Source: Phoronis australis
Taxonomy: Eukaryota; Phoronida; Phoronidae
Direction of reading: 5' to 3'
NCBI GenBank assembly: GCA_002633005.1
Contig: NMRA01000156.1
Coordinates: 379,720-443,719, forward strand
DNA length: 64,000 nt
Shown here: positions 1 to 11,100 of the stretch, piece by piece
Position numbering within the stretch: position 1 is the first letter of the stretch
Layout: each line of letters starts with the position of its first letter
Notes under the pieces: model-generated
Seen by the model: only the letters and a program-made list of their open reading frames with translations
What the model was told of the DNA's origin: nothing
The model's database searches: none
Program-made: the position numbers and the translations under genes

Positions 1-39
1 AGTTTTTTTATTAGTCTTCGATTCACGGTTTTCACATGC

Positions 40-205
40 ACAAAGAAGTTTGAGGCCGGAGAAGATCTGTACTGGAAAGAAACAATGCAATCCCGCTCTT
101 TGACAAGTACGCTGTGTCTGTTTTCAAAGTCCAGACCCGCGTAGTGGGGCACATCCCTCGCAAGAGCAGCAAAACTTCTGCGTTCTTTTTGAATCGCGGC
201 GTAAG
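40..205 (+). pseudogene. Fragment resembling invertebrate HIRAN-like domain proteins
   Basis: The frame starting at 81 reads through a segment containing DKYAVSVF and then VVGHIPRKSSKTSAFFLNRG, up to about 203. I recall this pattern (N..D.YAV.V..., VVGHVPR.IS....FFL..GG) from multi-copy, HIRAN-like uncharacterised proteins of corals, molluscs and other invertebrates. The preceding part (GEDLYWKE, about 58-81) is in another frame, so at least one indel separates them. A GTAAGT donor-like string sits right after the FFLNRG codons, so this could instead be the end of an exon. No complete gene can be built. The family assignment rests on memory of the motif. Confidence 0.35.
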
Positions 206-299
206 TTTGAAGTGTATATGGACATAACGGTGAGGCTCGTGGTCCGTTACAAATTCAGGCTGTCGGATCTTTCAATTGATAAATTGGAGACGTTAGAAC

Positions 300-1104
300 T
301 GTAGGTAAGGGCATTTTTCGCATGTAGTTCATGGGCCGGGCGCTTACTTTAGCAAAGTCTGAAAACGCGTTGGGGCACTTGTTGAGCCATGGGCGCTAAT
401 TAGGGCGAATAGCGGCAGAATTACATACAGCAGCGTAGTTTAATGCACACAAATTACACGTCGTGCAAACCAGTCGGCCATCCCGTTTACCATCAACAAT
501 CCCAGTAGCCTTTGCGCACCCTAATTTCCGGACATGCGCAATCGTTAAATCGATTCGGTTGCAACTCCGCTATTAGGCCCTGAAACCAAAGTAGCTATGT
601 CAGGAAAACTCACCTGAGCTGTTTACGATCCACTTCAGTGAAAAAACGTCTTTCTACCTAATAACAATTTGTGTCTGAGTACTTCGGGCATGGTTTAAAA
701 GTGAAAGGAGTCATTATAAGTTGAATTTATGAGAATTGTATTGTTGCATTGCGAAAAACTAGTCGATTGAGGTAGTGCGAGATAAGGCAACGAGTAAAAA
801 GGACAGCTTTGACTTGCTTACGAGTGGTGACTGTTGGTATTGGCCAGACATTTGTAACGATATGTTTTGTCTTTCCTTTTTAACGGAATATATTTGAACT
901 TTGGTAATTTTGGGCTACAAAATGTATAACAACCTTCCTGGTGCTTCTCTCAAGTAGACACGCGGAGTGTAAAACGCTAACTGGTCCATAAGCGATGACT
1001 TAGTTTATGCAGAAAACCTGGCGGATGACCTAGTTTACGTATTGCTGGTAATGGTCTCTGCTGTAACCCTCAGTTATTTCGAACAGTTACATGTACGAAC
1101 AACA
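300..1104. other. No gene seen
   Basis: Both strands are broken by frequent stops, and I find no RNA gene or repeat here. An unrecognised 5' exon of the GTPase-kinase gene could lie here or left of the window. Confidence 0.5.
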
Positions 1105-1685
1105 TTCGCACATATTGGTGTTCTAGTCAGTATACACATGTCATATACTTAGTGGTGTTCTATTCAGTATGCATATGCCATCATATTGGTGTTCTATTCA
1201 GTATGCATATGTCATATTAGGTGTTTTATTCAGTATACATATGTCATATACATATTGGTGCTCTATATGTCATATACATATTGGTGTTCTATTCAGTATA
1301 CATATGTCATATACATATTGGTATTCTATTCAGTATACATATGTCATATACATATTGGTGTTCTATTCAGTATACATATGTCATATACATATTGATGCTC
1401 TATTCAGTATGCATATGTCATATACATATTGGTGTTCTATTCAGATGTCATATACATATTGGTGTTCTATTCAGTATACATATTTCATATACATATTGGT
1501 GTTCTATTCAGTATACATATGTCATATGCATTGTGGTGTTCTATTCAGTATACATATGTCATATACATATTGGTGTTCTTTTCAGTGTACATATGTCATA
1601 TACCTATTGGTGTTCTATTAAGTATACATATTTCATATACATATTGGTGATCTATTCAGAATACTTATGTCACATACATATTTCT
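1105..1685. repeat. 37-bp minisatellite, about 15 copies
   Basis: The unit contains GGTGTTCTATTCAGTATACA followed by TATGTCATATACATATT and repeats about every 37 bases, with scattered substitutions and a few shortened units (for example near 1260-1275 and 1440-1450). Because 37 is not a multiple of three and the unit has no stop in the common frames, long overlapping open frames appear here in all three + frames; these are artefacts. It lies about 190 bases upstream of the first recognised GTPase exon. Confidence 0.95.
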
Positions 1686-1870
1686 AGAGGGAATGCCCAA
1701 ACAACTGATGTCGGCCGTTTTTGATTGTGCAATGGCGCAATATGTCGCAAAAGAGCAATCTCACGAATCATTTGATGTGCCTGCGTTTGAAGGTTTCATT
1801 CGTGTTTTCTCATGAATTGAAATGGCTACACAATGGGAAGTCAATGTCAATTTGCCTTTTTCTATTCAAG

Positions 1871-2184
1871 GCGAAACTTCTGCTGGAAAGAGCAGCTTGC
1901 TCAATCTAATTCTCGGTGAAGACGTTTTACCCTACTCTCTTTTGAGCGCCACTTCCGTCATCTGCCACCTTAAGAACGGACCAGATAAAAAAGCAGTGAT
2001 TCACATGTCCAATCCGGACCCAATGCTGGACACGTTTCAGCAAATGGAGATTAACCTCTCGACACCGGCAGGGAGCAGTCCAGTGGAGGCGCAGAAAAAG
2101 CTCAACGAATATGTGAACGCCACAGACAGAACCACAAGCAGATACAAATACGTGGAAATCTATTGGCCTATACCTCTACTCCAA
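1871..2184 (+). CDS. GTPase-kinase exon 1 seen: P-loop
   Basis: Acceptor TTCAAG ends at 1870 after a pyrimidine tract; donor GTAGGT is at 2185. The exon opens within the glycine codon of GETSAGKSS, the G1 phosphate-binding loop. The Thr in LSATSVICHL (about 1951) is the likely G2 switch residue. It ends in phase 0. The open frame extends upstream to an ATG at 1822, but an initiation codon directly before the P-loop would remove the first beta strand of the GTPase fold, so I prefer the splice acceptor. Confidence 0.8.
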
Positions 2185-5100
2185 GTAGGTTAAGATGACT
2201 TCATGAAAACAGAAATAGCCTCCTCTTTCAGAACGTTTTTTCAAGCGTAGTTTTGTTTTGCGTTGTGTTGCTAAACAGTAACGTAGCCTACAAAAACAAG
2301 GAATCAATGTTTATTCTATTTATTACCGATGCATGTCCATAAGGATTTCAGAATGTGAAGTCATTAAAGCACTGCAATTAGCCTTTTGTTTCAGGGTAAC
2401 GTCTTCATAGTTGACAGTCCGGGAATTGGCGAAAACGAGGAAATGACGCAGATTGTCATGGACTTCCTGCCTAAAGCTTTCGCCTTCATTTACGTCATCA
2501 ACAGCGGCAACGCTGGCGGTGTACAGGAGGACAGGGTAAAATCTCAAATCTATAATTAAATATGAAAAAGAGTCAATATTCGTGTAATGGTGATGTCTTT
2601 GGAGATTGTCAGTTGTTCCTACAATGAAAATGACGCAGACTTAGATAATTCAAAGTATGTTTTCCATTGAAACAGTATTTTATTGGGTAGCTCAATCTAG
2701 AACCGTACATCAAACTGACTGGATAAAATTTAGGACGGAAGAACGACTGTGAAATGTCTATGAACTCTGTATGCATTGGCCATTCTACAGATAACCAAAA
2801 CGTTGCATTCGCAATGGATTGTAGAAAATCGTTCGCTCACTCACAAGGAAAACAACAATTAGTTGTTCTGTACAACAGACGAAGAGAAGAATTGATATCC
2901 TGCAAATTTATACTGAGAGATGCACATGCATTAATTTCCCTCTATTCGCAACAATTCAGTTCTCATACATTTTTTACTTGTTTTAGTTGGAGAGACTCTT
3001 GGACGCGGTCAAGGATGACAGCAAACAAGCCGAAACATTGCACAGGTTTGACTCGCGGTCGGCCGTATTTGTTTTCAATAAGTGGGACCAGGTTCCCAAA
3101 GAAGAGGAAGATGTCGTCAAAACAAAAACTCTCACACGGCTTACACGATTATGGCCCGGACTTGATCCACAGAAACAAGTTTTCTACATGTCGACCACGG
3201 AGGTGAGAGAAGTTTTTTTGAATACATAATAGATCAGACGTGCATATTTTTACTTTTGAGGTTACCTAATAAATTACGCTCTGCGAGGCTATACGCATTA
3301 CGTAGCATTTTGCTAGTTACGTGGTTTCACGTAAATTCAAGCTAATGCAAAGTAACATCTCGCTAGTGTTCCATTATAAACTGTTTGACTTTACTAGTAT
3401 ACACCCCCAAGGTAGTCATTACTGAAAATTAGTCAACGTCTCAGAAGAAATGCTGAATTATTAGAAAAATAGGTAAAGAACTCACTATTTCCGTGGTAAG
3501 CCTATATTTTCCCCTCAAGTTTCTGGCCAAAACGATGTAAACATGGGCAGCGCACCATAGGGGGCTGGGAGGGGGGCTATAACTCCCACTTTTTTCAGTG
3601 CTGCGCCGCTCACGGTCTATGGGCGGTACACCACAGGGAGGCTAGGGGATGTAACCCCCACTTTTTCAGTGGTGCGTCGCCCATGTAGTATGACAGGGTA
3701 AGTTATTTACTATAAAAACATATTCGAGTAGATTTTTCAAAATGTCACACGGTGTCACCACATCCGAGACCTCGAAAGGTGGCGCAGATTTTTCAAATAT
3801 AAGCACTCGGCGGTGGGACCATCTCAATTATTGTAGACTGAATGTGGTTTCGTTTACACTTTGTTTTTAGTCAGAGACTGAAGCTGAATTCACACAAGTT
3901 CAAAATAACTCTGTGCGAGGTTATATATGCTCGGTAATTTTCAAAGTAAGGGTTGGCAATAAAAAACTCAAAGTAAAGAGTACTTAGGAAGGCATAGGTC
4001 AGAGCCCTTTGTTTAATAGTGAGAAATCCCATTGTAGTTATACCACAACTGGAAAAGATAGTAGGTATTTTATTCGTACCACTAATCTTAGATTTGTTTT
4101 CTTGACCGCAGGCTATTCGACGCATGCGCAGTGGAGCTGGAGAGACGGAGAGTTTTTCTGCACTTATGAACGGGATTCAAAACTTAGTTCCAACCAGCTT
4201 GCAAATGAAAATAGTGCGACATTATGAGTAAGTTATGAAATTTTTTTGTAATAGGTGATTTTCGAAATAGCCGCGCCATATAGAAATGTATTAACTCGCC
4301 AGACGGCGATCAGGTCTTTGATGGACAGGCGTTCAGCGCTACCTATAGATCCCATGTAATGCGGACGAGAGGTTTCAACCTACTGGTATAAACAAGTTTT
4401 TAACATCTACCTCTCCTGATCCTATAATTGGTGGCAAATTTCCACTCCTGTGCGATAGTATGTACCTATGTCTTACGAAAAAAGGCAAATCTTTTGAAAT
4501 ATCAATTGATGAGTAAGGACGTCCTGTTCCATACATTTCCCACTGCGAAGACATATCTCCGCGACAAAGCAAGTGAGTGCCGCTGATAAAGCGGCAGTAT
4601 TTCTGTCCCAGCCGGTGCCAAAAAGCTGAAATAAATTTGTGAGCTTAAGCCAATCAAGCAATGGGGAGTGACTAACAATGGAATTTATTCGTCTGCTTTT
4701 ATAGTTGTGAACCACTGTGCAGTAATCGAATTTCTGTTCACCAAATCTGATTCGTAACCAATCGTAAGTCACTTTCGTGTTCGTGCTCTCATTACTGTAG
4801 AGAGCTCCAATATGATCCCCTATTGTAACAGTATGTTGTTCATGAGTTTTAAGAAAGTTTTAAAACTCCTTGGAAGATGTCACGCAACTGAAAAAATATT
4901 GCAGGCGACCTGGTACTCGTTGTACCAGACGTGCGCTGATCACCTAAAACCATTTCTATTATTTTTTATTAACATATACTTAAAGCCGAGCTGAGGAGCT
5001 AGAGGCTTCACTCAAGAGTCTAGCAATGTTCCTCAGTGGGTTTCGAACCCACGATCTTGAGTAAAGTAAGCGGAAACTTATCCCACTAGGCCACACTGCC

Positions 5101-8100
5101 GCACTAAGAAACGAAGACTTGTCCTCTTCAGAAGGACACAGAATCACCGACTCAACCACTTCAGTTAAATGCCACGCTAATGCCGTTTGGTCACAGCAGC
5201 GTAACTATAAGATCACACTCTGCGTATATTTTAGAGCTGTTTGTTCGCAGCAAATGCCCAGCACTGATGAAAATTGTTTTGACAATCCTATTGGGATGTA
5301 CATTTTACGTCGTTTTATGTTGCTTATAGGACATTTAGAGGCGCTAAGAAGTTCTTAGACTCCAATTATTTGATTAAGTATACAAACATACCAAAATAAC
5401 AAATAATGTTTTATGTCTACTGTGCAACCTTTCTTAAATGTGAAAGTGAACAAGAACGGCCCAATGAAATCAGTAAGTTTCCAAATATGGAAGTCAACAC
5501 AGAAGTAGTGAACAGTTGCACTAGGAACACTTCGGGTATTATCGAGGACTCACGATTCTCGTCGGATGTGTTTCACTTATGCACATGTGGGAATCTCCGT
5601 CTTAACAGCAATTCTAGAGACATATACGTGCCCTCAATCATTGTTATGGCATGCATGTCCCTTAGACCATGAGAACGTCTACGTTGAAGAAGTAACAAAA
5701 AGGTAATCCGAGAAGTTCCTCCTCACTGAGTCCATGGATATACTTCACAATGCATTTACTCTCGTTTGTGGCGGTTACATGGCACTAGTCCGAAGGTGCA
5801 TTAGTCCAAAGGTGCAATAGTCCAACAAAATGTAAGATTTCGTAGTGTTAGTTGTAGTGGCGCAGGCTTACCTACCGAAAACAACTGCCTGCCGAGTACC
5901 AATGCATTTTGTTCGGGTTTCCTGGACGTGCGAAATCGGACTTGAAAGCATGCCTTGAGTGGTTACTGCGCAACATTCCGAAAATCAGTGCGATTCAGGT
6001 ACAGTGCTACACCTCACAATGTATCAGTGAGTTTCGTAGAATGCCTACAAAATTTCATTTTAATGCTTTATGGCTCAGTACCACCTTATTAGTGAGTAGA
6101 CCTTCGGACTAGTGCACATTCGGAATAGTAAGTTGTTACCGTTTATGCCGTACCTTGAAACTTTGCTATTCCAGACTGTCACAAAACCAGCTTTCATTAG
6201 GAATTCGCTACCGACATCAGGTTTTACAAACAATGCAATCACGAGTCACGTGAAAGTTAGTACTGACTATCCGGAAATCGTATGAAAAAGTTGACGTAAT
6301 AATACAACTCACACTTCTTCACAAGTCCATAAGACTTGGTGAAACCGCTGAAACTGGTTTGAGATCAATGATAGAAGACCATCAGGCGGGAAAAGTGGAT
6401 AACTAAAAAAATTTCCACCACCTCATCAAATTTCAGACAAAAAGATCAGAACCGACCATGCTTTTTGGCCTAATTGGAAAGGGACTACATCTGGATTTTT
6501 CAGGTGGCTTGAACGTCTGGTAGACAGATTGATGNGGTTACTGCGCAACATTCCGAAAATCAGTGCGATTCAGGTACAGTGCTACACCTGCTACAATGTA
6601 TCAGTGAGTTTCGTAGAATGCCTACAAAATTTCATTTTAATGCTTTATGGCTCAGTACCACCTTATTAGTGAGTAGACCTTCCGACTAGTGCACATTCGG
6701 AAGAGTAAGTTGTTCCCGTTTATGCCGTACCTTGAAACTTTGCTATTCCAGACTGTCACAAAACCAGCTTTCATTAGGAATTCGCTACCGACATCAGGTT
6801 TTACAAACAATGCAATCACGAGTCACGTGAAAGTTAGTACTGACTATCCGGAAATCGTATGAAAAAGTTGACGTAATAATACAACTCGCACTTCTTCACA
6901 AGTCCATAAGACTTGGTGAAACCGCTGAAACTGGTTTGAGATCAATGATAGAAGACCATCAGGCGGGAAAAGTGGATAACTAAAAAAATTTCCACCATCT
7001 CATCAAATTTCAGACAAAAAGATCAGAACCGACCATGCTTTTTGGCCTAATGGGAAAGGGACTACATCTGGATTTTTCAGGTGGCTTGAACGTCTGGTAG
7101 ACAGATTGATGCATTCTTTGCGCACGCGCATCACGAACGCGCGCAAATCCGCTCAAGAAAAGAAGGACAGGGCGGAAAACGTGAGGAATCGACTCAATCT
7201 CGTGCGCACGAAGTCAAAGATGGTTCTTGAACAGCTTGAGGAAAAATTGGTGCAGGAAGTAGACAGCATAGTCGACAAAATTTTTCACCATCTCCATAAA
7301 GAGGAGACAATTCGCTCATTACAAGATTGGAACGAAAGCACGGTAGGCCTAGTCATCAGCCCGTAGGTTGCATTTGTATACACCTTTTGCTATTTCTGTA
7401 GTGACATTTGATCCAATTTTTTAATGAGGCACATGAAACATAAGAGACCCTAATAATACGATTTCCAAAATGAAAGTGTATTTTGTGATTGCTCATTCTC
7501 GACAATATTACCGAATTCGCGGATTCATTGATAAGGTGCATTGAATTATCAGGTGCAATATGGAAAACTGCATTTGATGTTGCATGCAATTAGGCAACAA
7601 GACAGCTACAAAATGACAGATCCGTTATTTTTCTACTTTTAAATAATAGCTTGTATGAATGAACCCAAATACCATAAATTTTGTTTTCAAGATAATGTAT
7701 TAATAGACAAGTGACATCCCTGTACTTACGCGTTGTCTTGGTACGTTTGAAAACAGAAAAAATATAAGGTGAATTACCTGTGCCCTGTGGCAATACAAAT
7801 GTTTCCACGTAATCTATCACTATGTTATTATTAGGACGAGGATTTTTAAACACTTCCAGATACCGGACGCTGACACAATGGAAAACGTACACCTGCGAGC
7901 TTCCGTTCTAATTCAGGAAGCGTTGGAAGACGAAATAAGAGGTTGGGACGAACGGAACGGTTTCTTTCGATTGGCACGCGAAGATCTCTTCAATCACTTT
8001 AAACAACAGTTCAATTTAGTCGACAGCGAACTTCGTCAGATTCAAGGAAGTATGGAAGGGGATGGTGGATCCGCCGAGCCGACATCTAGTCCTCTTGGAA

Positions 8101-11100
8101 CGCACGTTGGCGATCAGCTTTTCTCTCAAAGCGAGAAAGTCATCATAACTCTTACTGCACCTCTTTGGGTTCCATTAGCCTTAGTCGCTGCCGTCATAGC
8201 ACTTCCCATCATAGGCGGCCTCGCTGCTCACGAAAAGCTCCAGCAAAACTTGCAGCTTCGCAAATACAAAGCCAACCGAGTTGCTTGCATGAAAGAATGG
8301 ACCCAAAAGACGATCGACAGCTTGCAGAAGAAGGACATCAGAGAAGGGGTAGTAGAAAAACAGCTAGAAGAACTGAAAGAATCTATCCGTCACATGAGAG
8401 ACTTGATTCCGCGCATCATTGAGGCAGACGAAGACCTCATCAATGCTGTTGAAGCTGACGCAAGGAGTATGAAGAAGCAACTGAAGCACTATAACCCGCT
8501 GTACAGAGAATGTGAAAACATTCGTGGACTTTTGTACTTCTTTAGCATTCGTCATCTTAAGGAGTTTACTCACACGATCGACGATCTTAAGTGGGACGAG
8601 CGAACGTTTATAGCCAGTGGATCGTTTGCCAGTGTTTTCAAGGTGCCAATGAAACAGCCGGATGGCACTTACAAAGACGTGGCTGCAAAGAAGATGAAGG
8701 ACACCGTTTCTGACTCCAATATAGGAGATTTCTGCTCGGAGGAAGAAACGCTCAGGTAAGCATGATGATGCAGACAGGAACCACGCCTCAGAACAGGTAC
8801 ACCGACGTAGTCTGCACTTCCAGACAATTCATATACGTCTCTTAAAACATTTCTAGTCATAAAAAAGGTAGTGGTCAACCTACCACTTTCCGCAGTAGGG
8901 GAAAATTTACCACTCACCGCATGAATTCTTGCCTCTGACCAAATTTGATGTGTGGAAAGTGCTACCAGTGTTTGGTTCAAGCTCAACTTCCATGATAAGG
9001 TTTTATGATCGGGTTAAAGTTCAGGTGGTTCCAGAATCCTCTTATCCTCTTCCGAGGTACGTTTAGATAGATAATTCTTTTTAGATAGATAGTTTGTATT
9101 TTCAGTTTCAGAGTAAACATAGAACATTAGCCGGTGGCTATTATCACTGGCAATTTAACATAATCGGCACACATCAGAAACAAGCGAACAAACAAGACAC
9201 TACATCCAGGCTACCTAAAACCACACACGTTTCTCTTGAAATCGTTAAGTGATTGACTCTCCTAATGTCTGGGTAGAGAATTCCGCAGCCGCGCACCATA
9301 AGATCGGGGAGAATTTAGCCCGTACCTCGTGGTTCCGGGATGACTGACATGAAGTGACTCACTTGATCTTAAATTGTACGGGATTTCTTTCACGTCAAAC
9401 AGGTCCCACATAAAACGGAGACAAGTGGTGCACGGTCTTGAAAACCTCAACCAGGATAGAAGGCTTAGGCCTAAGATCAAGCGAGGGAATGCTCGATCTT
9501 AATAACAAACCCTCATACCCAGTAGCACAATCCTAAAAAACAAATTTCAGAGCCCTCTGCTGAAGTTTTTTGAGTTTCCAAGAGAGTGTTGAGCCATAAA
9601 AGCTCCAAACAAGATTACAGTAATTAAAATGACATGATATAAAGCAATTAAAAGTTGCTTATTCTTGAGTTAGTCAAGAACAGATGACAGTCGTTGTAGA
9701 ACAGCCAGCTGTAATGCAGCCTTTCTGCAAACCCTATTGACGTCAGTATCAACTACTAATCTATGATCAATCTCAATACCCAATAGTTTGACATGGGGTT
9801 CGGGTTTTATCACGAAGGCTTTAAAGGTATATGCGAACTGTGCAAGGCAAATAAAATTTGTCCGGAGTGGCCTCCATAAGGCTGTCATCAAACCAGGAGG
9901 TAGTCTGGTGGCCGTCTACTGTAGTTTAATGGCAAGTTGATCCGGACAAAGACCATGTACAGAAATGGGGGTATCGTCAGTTTGTGCTGACCATAATTAT
10001 TACTCATTATAGTGAAATGTCTAATATCTACCAAAATATATTTTCATTATTTTAAAAAGTTATTATAATTACTATGAGAGGTTTAGGCGTTCTCAAAGGT
10101 ATTCGCTTTGCTGTGAGATAGCGATAGGACAGTTCATTCTGCATTCTTGTATGGATTCAATGCAGTGGGATAATTTTCAGTGTTTTTCACAAATTCTTGT
10201 TGAGTCGCGAGTTATTGTGTGATTCCAACATCTCAAAATCGCCGTGAAGGAGACACTGTGTTTCGACTTTGTCAACTCGGCCCGTCTTGCATGCCGCAAT
10301 TTGAAACTGGGTCAAGTGAATGGCCCTTTTTTGCTCTCGCAACGCTTAAGAGTTGTGCGTAGAACGCGTTCGTTTCCTGAGCTTAAGGCCCATTTCGCCT
10401 CGTTTCAGGCTGTTACGTCATAAGTACGTTGTGAGATACATCGCCACAATTTACTGGGTAGACAAACAAGACGATAACCTCATCATGCTGACAGAGTTGT
10501 GCTCGGGGACCCTGAGGGATGCAATATTCAAACGGCCAGAAAGGATACCTGCTCGACACCATCGTAACTTCATTCACCAGAGAAAGGCCTTCGCCTACAT
10601 AGCACCGATGGCACGGCAGCTTGCCGAAGCTATTGCCTTCATTCACTCCAAGGGGTTTATTCACAGGGACCTCAAGCTGGAGAACGTTTTGGTACGCAGT
10701 CTTTTATTGAAAAAAGTTTTATATCCATGTTCCGAGGAACGCTTTGTATCAACGGTAAATGAAGCCGTTCTTCGACAAAATGAATTTCTTCCGGGTCCTC
10801 GGGACTGCCTTAAAGATACATGTACTGTTTTCTTTATATTCTCCGCTTTATAGAAACTATACGGGTCTCACCTATATAGAGATCACACTGAAATGGCGAA
10901 GCACGACCTGAAAATTTCACCATTGTATGCATGTGCACTTAAACGATCTAGTTACTGAATTTCACAAAAAGTGAAATACACTGTCATTCAATAGTGGTGG
11001 CCATTTTGTTAATGCTGTATCAAAAGTCGCAAGAAATTGACCTGAAAATTTTGTGTTAAATGTCACTTAATTAAAAAAATGATGGTATGATAAAAGGTCG

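Noticed and set aside
1169-1724. Long overlapping open frames of 150-167 codons
   Set aside because: They are the 37-bp minisatellite read in three frames; the peptides are simple repeats.
1822-1870. ATG 1822 as the start of the GTPase
   Set aside because: It would lack the beta strand before the P-loop, and a good acceptor (pyrimidine tract plus AAG) ends at 1870.
5023-5103. Functional tRNA gene
   Set aside because: T-loop one base short and no clean acceptor stem.
6504-6534. An extra copy of the start of exon 5
   Set aside because: It is the truncated end of the first half of the haplotype-like duplication and has no downstream exon sequence.
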